Assembly: GCA_023630585.1 (NCBI GenBank)
Contig: CM042540.1
Location: forward strand, 22,672,074 to 22,736,073
Length of the DNA: 64,000 bases
Direction of reading: 5' to 3'
Source of the DNA: Cranoglanis bouderius
Taxonomy: Eukaryota; Chordata; Actinopteri; Siluriformes; Cranoglanididae
The notes beneath the pieces were generated by a model. That model had not been told where the DNA came from. It saw only the letters and a list, made by a program, of their open reading frames with translations, and searched no databases. A program made the position numbers and the translations under genes. Positions 11,407 to 22,420 of this stretch are shown here, piece by piece; the first letter of the stretch is position 1, and the number at the start of each line of letters is the position of its first letter.

Positions 11407-12350
11407 ACTGGAAACAAAATTCTAGGAAGGTTTTTGCTGTGTCTGAACAACAGTTCTTGGAAATGAGATTCAAAAGGAGAAGATTAAGGTAAAATAACTG
11501 CTATTTTGAGCATGTTAGTTATTGACACGTGACAGACTTAAACATATAAAAAACATAGTGTGCTCATCATAATTTCTTTCCTCAGCCAACAGGATGATGA
11601 CAGCCAGCTACCAGAAGTCTTAGAAAGAATTGAAGAGGTGGTGTTGGCATCCCAAGAACTGCCAGAGGTTGCACAGGCCATCAGAAGATTATCTGAGCTG
11701 ATTTTGGCACACAGGCAGTTTATTCTGTCTTTCACTGATGAAGAACGGGCAGCAATCAAAAATGCATTTGCTTGCGTAATTTGCAAATGTTTGTTTACAA
11801 GATAATTTCACCTCTTAGATTTGATAGTAGTATTTTGCCAATTAAACTGTAATACACTTGTCACTTTCCACACTTTACTCTGGATTAAAATCTCAGAAAT
11901 GTTATGAAAAAAATAAACAAGTAATGTTCTGTATTTTTAATTTCTAGGGCCCATGAATGATCCTGTTTTTGCAGTTTGCTGTCATAGTCTCATTGCATGC
12001 AAAGTGTGCATGGACCAGTGGCAGCAAAATGTCAACACTTGTGTGAAATGCAGAGCAGACAACTCAAGGGAAAACACCTACAGAGTCACAGGAATTGATG
12101 ATGCATTGTCTGCTTTTGGTCATCTTAAAAAAAAAAAAAGAAGAAGAAGTAGCTGCATTCTGCTATTACAAGTGTCACATGTTTACCTGTTTCATAATAT
12201 GACACTAATATGGCAGCTCTTTATTAGTGGCTGGTGTTTGTTACAAGTAGTCACAAGCTTTGTTACAAGTTAAGAGTACACATACTCTTGAATACAGTAT
12301 AAAAAAAAGTTTGCTGTTCAAGTTCAGTCAATATGATGTAATATGCACTA

Positions 12351-13917
12351 CAGCCATGGCCAAAAGTATTGAGAATGACACAAATATTAATTTTCACAAA
12401 GTCTACTGCTTCAGTGTTTTTAGATCTTTTTTTCAGATGTTACTAACTGTTACTGAAGTATAATCACAAGCATTTCATAAGTGTCAATGGCTTTTACTGA
12501 CAATTACATGAAGTTTGTGCAAAGAGTCAATATTTGCAGTGTTGACCCTTCTTTTTCAAGACCTCTACAGTTCGCCCTGGCATGCTGTCAGTCAACTTCT
12601 GGGCCACATCCTGACTGATGGCAGCCCATTCTTGCATAATCAATGCTTGGAGTTTGTGAGAGTTTGTGGGTTTTTGTTTGTCCACCCGCCTCTTGAGGAT
12701 TGACCACAAATTCTCAATGGGATTAAGTTCTGGGGAGTTTCCTGGCCATGGACCCAAAATGTCGATGTTTTGTTCCCCGAGCCACTTCGTTATCACTTTT
12801 GCCTTGTGGCAAGGTGCCCCATCATGCTGGAAAAGGCATTGTTCGTCACCAAACTGTTCTTGGATGGTTGGGAGAAGTTGCTCTCTGAGGATGTTTTTGT
12901 ACCATTCTTTATTCATGGCTGTGTTCTTAGGCAAAATTGTGAGTGAGCCCACTCCCTTGGCTGAGAAGCAACCCCACACATGAGTGGTCTCAGGATGCTT
13001 TACTGTTGGCATGACACAGGACTGATGGTAGCGCTCACCTTTTCTTCTCCGGACAAGCTTTTTTCCAGATGCCCCAAACAATCTGAAAGGGAATTCATCA
13101 GAAAAAATGACATTACTCCAGTCCTCAGCAGTCCAATCCCTGTACTTTTTGCAGAATAGCAGTCTGTCCCTGATGTTTTTCCTGGAGAGAAGTGGCTTCT
13201 TTGCTGCCCTTCTTGACACCAGGCCATCCTCCAAAAGTCTTCGCCTTACTGTGCGTGCAGACGCACTCACACCTGCCTGCTGCAATTCCAGAGCAAGCTC
13301 TGCACTGGTGGTGCCCCGATCCCGCAGCTGAATCAACTTTAGGAGATGGTCCTGGCGCTTGCTGGAATTTCTTGGGCACCCTGAAGCCTTCTTCACAACA
13401 GTTGAACCTCTCTCCTTGAAGGTCTTGATGATCCGATAAATGGTTGATTTAGGTCCAATCTTACTAGCAGCAATATCCTTGCCTGTGAATCCCTTTTTGT
13501 GCAAAGCAATGATGGCTGCACATGTTTCCTTGCAGGTAACCATAGTTAACAGAGGAAGAACAATAATTTCAAGCACCACCCTCCTTTTAAAGCTTCCAGT
13601 CTGTTTTTCTAACTCAATCAGCATGACAGAGTGATCTCCAGCCTTGTCCTCATTAACACTCTCACCTGTGTTAACGAGAGAATTACTGACATGATGTCTG
13701 CTGGTCCTTTTATGGAAGGGCTGAAATGCAGTGGACATGTTTTTTTGGGATTAAGTTCATTTTCATGGCAAAGAGGGACTTTGAAATGAATTGCAATTCA
13801 TCTGATCACTCTTCATAACATTCTGGAATATATGCAAATTGCCATCATAAAAACTGAGGCAGCAGACTTTGTAAAAATTAATATTTGTGTCATTCTCAAA
13901 ACTTTTGGCCACGGCTG
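12351..13917 (-). mobile_element. Complete Tc1-like transposon (family A), copy 1
   Basis: Ends read cagccatggccaaaagtatt and, inverted, cagccgtggccaaaagtttt, with a TA duplication at 12349-12350 and 13918-13919. It is 1567 bp long and encodes an uninterrupted transposase. It lies downstream of the RING-like gene, inside the integrase transposon. A second copy is at 26498-28063. Confidence 0.92.
12527..13543 (-). CDS. Tc1-like transposase, apparently intact
   Basis: Cut-and-paste DNA transposase. I chose the ATG of MVTCKET at 13543, giving 338 codons, the usual Tc1 size; the frame is open upstream for another 65 codons, but these read into the terminal region and look non-native. The N-terminal half has paired helix-turn-helix segments (GFTGKDIAASK...STIYRIIKTF and SARTVRRRLLEDG) with a basic linker. 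Catalytic residues: D in VIFSDE, D in LFQHDGAPCH, E in NPIENLW. Exactly 35 residues separate the last two, so the triad is DD35E rather than the DD34E of classical Tc1. No frameshift or stop is visible. Activity cannot be judged by eye; GCPRNSSK differs from GRPRKSSK of copy 2. Confidence 0.9.
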   Translation of the reverse strand: MVTCKETCAAIIALHKKGFTGKDIAASKIGPKSTIYRIIKTFKERGSTVVKKASGCPRNSSKRQDHLLKLIQLRDRGTTSAELALELQQAGVSASARTVRRRLLEDGLVSRRAAKKPLLSRKNIRDRLLFCKKYRDWTAEDWSNVIFSDEFPFRLFGASGKKLVRRRKGERYHQSCVMPTVKHPETTHVWGCFSAKGVGSLTILPKNTAMNKEWYKNILREQLLPTIQEQFGDEQCLFQHDGAPCHKAKVITKWLGEQNIDILGPWPGNSPELNPIENLWSILKRRVDKQKPTNSHKLQALIMQEWAAISQDVAQKLTDSMPGRTVEVLKKKGQHCKY

Positions 13918-14273
13918 TACACAGGCAGCACTTTTTCTTTAACATGCTTTAATCAAAGAGTAATTAAACTCTGCAATGCAAGTTATAAACTGAATAACAC
14001 TGTGTCAAGTTCAACTTTTGATTAGTTGAAAGTAAAATGCAGCACTGGATAGCACTTTATTAAACATTTGTTAAATGGTCATAATACGGGATCATATTAC
14101 ATTACATGCATAATGTGACCGTTTTATACCTCAAATTACAGCTTTATTTTAGTTGATGATGCCTATGTGCAAAAGGCTGTTTATTTGTTGTGCTTTGTAA
14201 AATTGTTCAGACGTTTGTAATAAATGTTAGTTTTATGATAAATGGCTTGTTCCTGTTATTCTTAAAGAAATCT

Positions 14274-16450
14274 TCATGAATAATGTCTAGTCACATTTAT
14301 GAGGTGTAATATGGCTTCTTTAAATGGTATGAAATCATAGTTAATAGCCTGATCAAAGCACAGTGTAATGTCTGGGTAATGATCAGCAAAATCTTCCTCT
14401 GCTTGCACTTTGTCTTCCTCACAAGAAAAGGGATCTGTCCCAAATGTTGATGTTCTTGTCAGACAGGACCCCACATCTTGCTGGTGCATGTCTGCAACCA
14501 CAGAGGCCTGTGGAAGGAGTTCCTCGGAAATCTTTGCTGGACACCCACCTTCAGCCAAGATGTTTGGTATCCCTTTTCCTACAACAGCAGTACCAAAATT
14601 AATATATAAACAAGAAGAAATGTCTAAAAATGTTCAACTCAAGGATGAAATAGCTGTGATCTCTATCATAGAAAGGGAACCAATTCTACAAGCTGCTTGA
14701 CAATGGTGCAATTGTATACAAAATAATGATTTGTAAGTAATTTTTTATGTTTACATTGTTACAACCCAAAAAAATAGCCTGTCCTTTGCACATGTTTTGA
14801 AGTACCTGCAATCCTATGTGCATTCCATGATAGCACAGTTCATTCAAGCCCAATTGAGGAAACCTGACAAGTGAGATTGGAAACACAAAATTTTGTTGTG
14901 TTGTCCTCCATGTTGATCTCCTCTTGATCTTGAAGTTGCAGCAGGGCTTCTTTCAGGGGATAGTTGACTCTGTTATTTATTTCTGGCCATATTCACTCAA
15001 CTTTGAGGTTCTGTGCATACAATATCATAATATTTAATTGTATTGTGCAAAGAAAAGATGGACTTCAGGTGAGGTTTTTAATGTGGTAGGAAAAACTTAC
15101 CTTTGATGATTTTGTCTGGGCATACGGTTGCCTATTTTTATTGTATCTGTGTCTGGACAACAGCTCTTGCATATACAGACACATATAGAACTCTTTTCCA
15201 TGGTCAACCTGGATTTGATCCCACATGCCGTTTTTATCACTGCTTCTCTGAAAGAAAATCTTAGCTTCAGAAAGCTGTGACTGCTGTTTAAATGTTAAAA
15301 ACATGCTGACTTAGTCCATGCTAGTGATTCTCAATTCCAGTCAGAGACAGACCACATAATCTAATGTTGTCTTGTTACAGTCTGTGACATCTGAAAAGTG
15401 CAGTGTTGTGATCACTCATGTCAGGAGTTGAGAACCATTGATTTAAGATGGACAAAAAGGAGTTATGTTAATGAGACTTGTATATACCTGTAAACATTCT
15501 GATAGACTGTTAAGTTGTTTTTAACAGGCATTGTGTTATAAGCCACTATTTGGCTGCTGAGGCCATCTATTGCTACAAAATGAGTCACTCCAAACATGAC
15601 CAGCTTCTCATTTTGGTCCAAGTGTAGTTTATGACCCATGTATTCTGCATGGAAGGGGACTGGATTCAGATTGCATACACCCTAATAGTTCACAAAACAA
15701 GCTGTACAGCACTTCCACTGCTTTTTCTGTATCACTTATAAATAATAATAATAATAATAATAATAAAACTTAATAATTAAACTTCACTTAAAATGATTAG
15801 TCAACTGTATCAAATAACTCAGTTAAAGGCCCTAAAGACAGGGTAATGCTAACCTTTTGTCGCAATTTATGATACGGTTGATGAACGTGTTGTAGCACTT
15901 TTCCGACTCGAACTTCACCTGCATGTATGCCTTTTGATGACAGGAAACCTGTCATAAATATGCGCCCAAATGTTGGCCCCACCTGTTATACAAGGAAGAA
16001 AATATTTTTATGTTTTCATGATATAGATCACTAATATGCATTATACTAGTGTGTGTGTGTGTTTACAAAGAGTGTTACATATACATCTATTATTTGTCAT
16101 GCCAGATCTTTTCATCCTGATTCATGTCTGGTTAATTTGGTTCTTCAAATGCATTTATAAAATAATAATGGTTATTTATACATTTATACAATCAGGGTAT
16201 CTTCCTTTTGCAGGCTAGATTGTTTTGCATAATGTACTGCCTTCATAACAATCGTCCCCTTACATAACATTAACAAATAATAAACTTAAAAAATAGCCCA
16301 TAAACATACCTCATTTATAGCGCTGGCCACTGCCAGCTCTAGATGACCATCATCAATTTGGCTGCGTTTTTTCACGTTGTTCTCTCTGCAAAATCTGTGA
16401 ACACTCATTCCAGAGCATTTCTGTACGCCCACCTTGGATAAGTGCGCAGA
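14274..16450 (-). pseudogene. rve/DDE integrase-type transposase of the large transposon
   Basis: Six exons on the minus strand with GT/AG borders: about 16450-16310, 15982-15854, 15681-15488, 15239-15101 (an acceptor at 15247 would shift the frame), 15010-14806 and 14578-14274. The first catalytic Asp is in LDQNEKLVMFG, followed by FVAIDGLSSQIV; the second is in QIQVDHGKEFY; the Glu is in the VE that precedes IWPEINNRVNYPL. Directly after that Glu is a TGA (14995-14993) where related proteins have Arg, a CpG-type change. A second in-frame TGA occurs later in the same exon. The last exon encodes an acidic tail ending VTRHYS. The protein would cut and join transposon ends in the nucleus, but this copy is dead. 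Its 5' end faces the right inverted repeat. Confidence 0.75.
15737..15766. repeat. (AAT)n microsatellite in an integrase intron
   Basis: Short AAT array of about ten units between the second and third integrase exons. Confidence 0.85.
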
Positions 16451-16820
16451 AATATTTTCGTCATATGATTATTAATCATATTTATTATCACATCTGTGTG
16501 TCCTGCTAAAGATGTCATTTTAATCCGTTGCCGCGTCTTTGCCCCCCCTGCCGTTGACCTTTGCAAATGCAGATGAGGAAAAAGTAGCTCCGTTGAAAAT
16601 GTAGCTTTTTTAGATTGTCTTTTTCATTTTTCAAAATTTAGTTTTAAGAAGCAATATTGAGAAACAAAATATAGAAAAAATTATCAATTCATTCTTTTTA
16701 AAGTCCGTCTTAATTTTTTTCATTTTAGGACAGAAATGATAAATTAAAAAACGATTTGATTTTTCGTTTTCCGTTTTTTTATTTGAAGACGGATATGGAA
16801 TGAACGGAAGATACCCTGAT

Positions 16821-17673
16821 TCATGTGTCAATTCAACTTAAAAAATGCATTATAGTAATGAGAATAAATTGTGTTCTATTCAAGTCTTCAAGGTTTTTGT
16901 CGAATCGCGAGACAATAATCTCTCCAAGGCAGCTTCATGGAAGATTGGAGAAGGTGGGAATCGCTTCAAATTGTAATAAGGTAAGATATTTTTCGCTTGT
17001 TTGATCCAGTTAAAGCACATGCTCATTTGCTTTCTGTAAGTTTTAATTGTTATCTAACGAGGCCAGCTTTTTTTTATCTAGCTTTTGTGTGAAATTGGCA
17101 GCCATTAATGTTATTACTCTAATTTTGTCTGTATAAATGTACATAATATAATTAAGACTTATCTGTCTGAATTACTCTTTCAGTTGGCATATGGATAATT
17201 TCTTAACAAATGGCTTTTCAAACCAACAGTTGGCTCATGTTTTTAATTGTATATTATTTTAATTTAGATATTTAGAAACCCGGTGTGTGAGGGTGTGGAG
17301 GAAGACTGGAGAGAATCTTAAGTTAGCTCCTGGCTAATGTTTATTCAGACCGTGCTTTTCAGTGCACTTTCAAAAACTCAACAGAAAACAAACCCTCGCT
17401 CCGTCAGGTTCACGTTTATACTTCTTGACGTCTGTACATGTGTGTATGTCTATGGAGGACGAAACCTGCAAAAACAATAAATAAATACGTTGATGTGCGA
17501 CAGGAGGGGCAGTGTGTGCAGCGCTCTGCTTCCACTCCCTGCAGGCACACTGGGTGTGCAAAACTTTTTATCCCTCTCATATGTGCTGCATCTTTCATGG
17601 TGACGAAACGAGAGGCATGGCTGCAAATACAGGTGCTCTTGCTGACCGTCCACAGTTTGTCAACAAAGCATGA
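16821..17673. other. Intergenic stretch, no gene seen
   Basis: AT-rich flank of the large transposon. Frames near 17416-17823 on the minus strand overlap the BED exon in antisense and show nothing recognisable. Confidence 0.5.
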
Positions 17674-17856
17674 AGCAAAACATGGCATTATTTCGCTTAC
17701 ATAGCCGACAGTCAGGGCAAGCCCACGGACACCACAAAGCCCGTCTCTAAAAGATGTTTTAAACCTACGCAGACCAAGGGAGCCAACACGTCCAACTTGG
17801 CAAAGCATCTTGCCGACAGTCATCCCGACCAGTTCAAAGAATTTAAAGAGCGACAG
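17674..17856 (+). pseudogene. BED zinc-finger exon, hAT-type remnant
   Basis: The frame reads SKTWHYFAYIADSQGK, then PVSKRC, then KGANTSNLAKHLADSHP, and ends at a splice donor (cag before gttagc). This is the BED finger layout: N-terminal aromatic residues, Cys pair, then His pair. The first Cys of the pair is Ser (TCT), so zinc binding is lost. BED fingers of this kind lead hAT-family transposases and their domesticated descendants, where they bind DNA. A stop precedes the exon and no transposase core follows, so it is an isolated remnant. Confidence 0.6.
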
Positions 17857-18168
17857 GTTAGCGAATGTGATTGCTAATATAATTAGCCTACATTATGCTT
17901 GTGCCCTCAAATATAAGTCAAATGAGTGTGATTTTATTTTGTGACAAGTAAACTTGTTTCACCATCGGAGTTTAATGAGGCAATAGGCTATATGCACACG
18001 GAGGCGATGACGTACTTCCGCTAAAATCTCAGCCAGCTAAGCCACTTCCGCTATCATACTGCTGAGGTGATTTTTTTTTTACCAAGCGATAACGATATGT
18101 CTTGTAAGAAAACGTTTAAATTTAAGCGAACCGACAGCACTACAGCTGAACATTGTTGTGTGCCTTTG
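17857..18168. other. Short intergenic stretch
   Basis: Possible intron of the BED remnant followed by sequence with no recognised feature. Confidence 0.4.
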
Positions 18169-19505
18169 CACTGAAAAAAAACAATGTGTTGGATTTACTT
18201 AAAATATATATGTACCATTTTTGCATCACACTTAAGTAAATTCAACTTGAAGTAATTAAGTAAAAGATAACCTTTGTGTTAGAAAAAATGTAACAATAGA
18301 ATCTACCAATTAATTGCAAGTTGATTCAAATTAACATTTAAGCTTTTTGTGTAGCTCATTTACATTAACACAAGGTAATTCACTGAGTTGAAAAAACTGC
18401 TATGCTTACTGCACTGAACATTCAATATCTTAAAATAAACAAAGACAATTAGCACAAAATGAAGCATTTTTTAACTATTTTTGGACAATGGTTACAATAC
18501 TATCGTTTAAAAAAACATGTATAGTGAATTGAGTACAGCTCAATAAGAAAAAAAAATCACTTCATTCAACAAAAGTTTACAAAGTTTTTATAATTTGCAG
18601 CGTTCTTTGTGATTTTTTTTTTTTTGCTTGCAGAAAACTACTTTAATTTAGCGAAATCGTGATTGCACAAAATTCTGTGCAATCTGTGAAAGTTCTGTGC
18701 GGTCTTTCACAATGTTGGTAATTGAGACCTTTCCGCTGTACTCATGTGCGACGCACGCAAATCCAAGAATGTGCATTGTGTGAATTACGTCACATGGCAC
18801 ATTGTGATGTCACACGACACTTCTTGGCCCAAATCTGTGGTAATTTTGAAAAATTGCAAGCTCCTCCAAATATTGTGAAGTTTCCTTGAGTTTACATTAA
18901 TTTCTGCGATCGCGAAATCCTGGAGGGACTGTCAGATGTGTTCAAGTGAGTCTTGTGGTGTTCTTGCTGTTTTTGTTTTTTAAATATGCATGTTAGGAAC
19001 AACGACCAAAAAAAAAAAGTAAATTCTATTAGTTGTATAAGTGCATAATTAAAATTAGACCAAACACAAGAAAATGAATTAAACTAAGTTAATAAAACAA
19101 ATTAAGTTGGACCAACGTAAAACAATTAAATAAACAATAGATAAATCAATAAAGTTAAACTGGACCAACATAAGAAAATTAATTAAAGCCATACTAAATT
19201 AATAAATTGGTTTAATTAGGACGAACATAAGACAATTAATTAAATAATCAAAAAATAAAATACATAAGTAGCACCAACAAAGTAAAGAGTTAAATAAACC
19301 TTAGTAAATTAATTTGGACCAAGGTGTGAAAATTTTGTTTGACAAACCTAAAGTTAAGTTAAATTTACAATGGTACATTAATTTGACCTAATCAAACTAA
19401 ATTGTGCTGACCCAATGAAACTGACTTAATTTGAATGAATTAAATTGAGTGTAAAAACGTTCTTAAATTAAATTAAGTAAGGGTAATGAATTAATTTTTT
19501 CACTG
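18169..19505. mobile_element. Possible CACTA/EnSpm-like non-autonomous element
   Basis: The left end reads cactgaaaaaaaacaatgtg and the inverted right end cagtgaaaaaattaattc, alike at nine of the first eleven positions. CACTA elements begin CACT(A/G), which the left end meets and the right does not. The interior has no coding frame and includes a degenerate repeat at 19010-19400. It may instead be two partial elements. Confidence 0.4.
19010..19400. repeat. Degenerate minisatellite, period about 60-65 bp
   Basis: Five or six diverged units around ggaccaacataagacaattaa with AT-rich spacers. Period estimated by eye. Confidence 0.5.
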
Positions 19506-19754
19506 TAGAGAGACCGTTACTGATCAAGCAGGCAACGAAAACATTGCGGCAGCGCGTGCGGATTTCATAAGCCTGGAAATATATGAAATCTCCAGGCTAA
19601 CTAAACAGCAACAATTTAACTCTTTCACTTCCGTTTGAGTGACTGCAATGGTCTCGTGCAAGTAAAGGAACTTTTCTTTTTTTTTTTTTTTTTTTTTTAA
19701 ACAATTCAACTGCCGTTATTAACCGCTCATTCGCATAACCGATAGGCTGAGAAA

Positions 19755-20551
19755 ATGGTGCAGCGTATAAGAAGCTCAAATTTTACAAGCCATTAAAAAT
19801 GTATTCTATCAATTAATGGAGCAATATGGAACAACATTCGAAGACAAAAAAGGACAGATAACATGACAATTAAAAAGAAAGAAGACGCCTGGGTTCAGCT
19901 AACCGCTAATTTAAATGCTTCTGCTGGGATTAAAGACAAGCGAAATGTTAATAATCTGAAAGCCTGCTGGAAAAACCTCAATGCGAAAGCCAAAAACGAT
20001 GCAGCACAGGAGAGAAGGGACACATTTCTCACTGGTGGTGGTCCCCCTACTGAAATAGATTCATTGTCACAAAATATTATACAGATGATTCCGCAAAAGA
20101 TAACCCCATTGTGCAATCCGTTCGACGATGATTCCGTTGCCGACCAGCTGGAGTCACCACTGCATTTCATTTTGCCATTTATGTCTTCGCTTTGACCAGT
20201 GTTTGGTTTGAACTTATTTTTAAATCAAATCATGTTTATCCTAGATGCGAATGATGAAGGACCGGTTCCTGCACGAGTGCCACACCTACTAAACGCGTCA
20301 GCGATAGAGCAGCTCTGGCGCAAGATCAAACTCAATGCTCAGAGCCCCCAAAGAGCAAAAGACAAAAAAGTGAATTCAGCAAAGATCGTTCTGAACTACT
20401 ACAATTAGAGAAAGAAACGAACTTAATTCAAATCGAGAATGACAAGTTACAGAACGAGGTGCTTCTTTTACAAAAGGAAATATTTCAGATGCAAAAAGAA
20501 AAACTTAGTACAGACCTACAACCAGTACAAATACTTGTCAGTGAGTTGTAG
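19755..20551 (+). pseudogene. Myb/SANT-like (Harbinger-associated type) gene, decayed
   Basis: Begins ATG GTG CAG with MVQRIRSSNFTSH, then TAA where a Glu is expected, and a two-base gain near 19850 before TIKKKEDAWVQLTANLN. The helix pair of a Myb/SANT-like domain follows (AWVQL...LKACWKNLNAKAK), then TGGGPPTEID and a region near PFDDDSVAD. After an apparent intron (acceptor near 20243) comes a coiled coil rich in Leu/Glu/Lys (LIQIENDKLQNEVLLLQKE) ending at a TAG near 20549. This layout matches Myb-like proteins that accompany PIF/Harbinger transposases and their host derivatives. The stop and frameshift make it non-functional. Confidence 0.6.
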
Positions 20552-22059
20552 AAATGTAGGAAATAGATTGTTAAAAACTACTGATTTTTTTTTTTAAATA
20601 CATAACTAGTAAACATTGTTGTTTCTGTAATAGCATCAACTATCAGTTTTATTATTATTTGAAATGGGCCATCTTTTTTATTTATGGAAAAAGGGCAATA
20701 TCAACTCTTCACTATAAAAAATTATTGTCAAATTAACAGTAACTTACTGGCAACAATTATCCAGTAGTTGCTGTATTTCATACAACAGTAAAATTACTGT
20801 AGCACTAACTACAGATATACTGTAAAACTGAAAACAGCATTTTACTGTAATTTTTTACCATCTTGAAGTACAGTATTATACTGTAACTTTTAATAATACT
20901 GTATAGTATTATACAGTTGACATGTTATTTTAATTTCATTTATAGTGCTACTGTATAACCTGTAGAAAATTTAAACTGTTGATGGGAAAAAGGACAACTG
21001 AAGATTTAACTGCAAAAAATAAGTTTTTGTATTTTTAAACAACACATTAGTAATAATAATAATGCAATATAATACAACAATAAAAATCTGTTTTAAAACA
21101 AGACCAATGAACAATTTAAAATTAATAATTAAAAAACCTGAACCACACAGATGAAATGTTTAAGGTGACATCAAGTTTTGTGACTAGCCTGTGACACCTG
21201 CAGAGCTATTTTTTAATACCAGTTTTTTTTTTTTAAATGCCAGAGCTGTCTATGTGTGTTTAGATGTCTTTCATAATAATGCATGAGGCCGGGAAGAGCA
21301 CAGCTGTAAGAGTCTTACTAAAATTAATAATTAAAATTACTGAACAATTCATGTATCAAAAATTATCCTGAAGAGATAAAATACAAACTTACAAAACAGC
21401 AGAATATAGAAAATAAGACAGGTGAGGAAGAAGGCCAGGTGAGATGGTGGAGTGGAAAAAGGGTGACAGCACTTCTGATTATCCCGCAAGAAATAAGCAC
21501 TAATCAGTCATTGAGGCAAAACATACAACTAATCATCAAAAAACCTAACTCACATTATCAACACCTGCACATGATAGGCAAAAGCTCGTGCATATATGGC
21601 CCCACAGCGACTGAAAAAATGTAACTTTAGAGGGTTAAATAACAAACGATTAGTTAATTCTGACCTTAGGAGGCTACATATACTATCCATCTTTATAAAA
21701 TCACATTTACTAATCAAGTATTTTAAGCTAACATAAATGAAATCCTCTTTTAATTTACAGACAGACGCTATAGAACATCAAAGCCGCGCGCTGTTCTTTT
21801 AAACTAACGTTAACGCTATGTTACTGACATTTTGGCCAGTATAAATTAAATACCTTGAATATCAAAGTCGCGGTCAGTTATTCTAAACTAGCAATAAAGT
21901 TATGCTACTAGAATTCCTGTATGCATAAAAATATTAAGATTTATTACTCACCAGATGACGAAGCACGTTCCAGGTCGGCAGAGAAGACGACACGATGCAC
22001 TGACACGACGAGTATTGGACACGACAAAAAAAAGCTCTTTCAAATGTGCTCTCATGCAC

Positions 22060-22108
22060 TCCCCCCCTCCCCCTCCCCTCCCCTCCCCCTCCCCCTCCCC
22101 TCCCCTCA
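22060..22108. repeat. C-rich (CCCCT)n tract, G-quadruplex-prone on minus strand
   Basis: Runs of four to six C separated by single T, giving at least eight G-tracts on the minus strand. Confidence 0.85.
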
Positions 22109-22420
22109 CTGACAGAAATTAAACGAGAAACTCACTTCCAAAATAAAAATTTCCTGATAATTTTTTCCTATAATAAACAAAGACTAACAAACATCGTTGT
22201 TGTACAGGGCGTGTGTTAGTCTTTGCAAGTTCGCCTTGTAAACACTAGGTCGGTAATTCCGCCTACGTCACGCGTGACCTTGCCAACGTGATTACGTAAT
22301 GGGCGATGTTTTATGCAAGAATATCTAGCAATTTTACCTGCAAAATGTTTGTGTGGTGTCTTTCGCGGGCAGTTTGCACTGCTGTATTTAAACGTAACTG
22401 ATAATTTTCCAGAATGCATT

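Larger units (their letters stand above)
5075..12170 (+). pseudogene. RING-like gene of the integrase transposon, exon interrupted
   Basis: Exons read by eye with GT/AG borders: 5075-5164 (30 codons from ATG, ending before gtaatg), 5837-6027, 6388-6401 continuing after the LTR insertion at 11412-11488, 11586-11788, and from 11948. Phases agree from the second exon on; joining the first to the second needs a further exon or a changed splice, since the first ends in phase 0. The last two exons form a RING/U-box-like zinc site: CVIC, then CCH, then CKVC, then CVKC. The C-terminal end is unclear because an A-run near 12126 leads into a frame that reads on to 12273. The gene is broken by the 5-kb insertion in exon 3. 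Role within the element is unknown; DNA binding or ubiquitin ligation is inference. Confidence 0.65.
4456..16820. mobile_element. Large two-gene integrase (rve/DDE) DNA transposon, nested
   Basis: The left end (atcagggtatcttcc, 4456) and right end (ggaagataccctgat, to 16820) are inverted copies. The inverted match runs about 325 bp inward (4456-4780 against 16500-16820). An extra direct copy of the terminal 95 bp starts near 4775, and the 15-bp tip also recurs at about 16192. The pentamer ATTCA lies at both outer edges (4451-4455, 16819-16823), so a short target duplication is likely but its exact frame is ambiguous. Two spliced genes converge: a RING-like gene from 5075 (+) and an integrase from about 16450 (-). 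Removing the LTR element and the Tc1 copy leaves about 5.8 kb. The superfamily is uncertain; an integrase-type DDE recalls Ginger-like transposons, but the RING partner is not part of that definition as I know it. Confidence 0.75.

Noticed and set aside
22060..22108. Possible CRISPR-like or telomeric repeat
   Set aside because: A simple C-rich tract without spacers or TTAGGG units; CRISPR arrays are not expected in this genome type.
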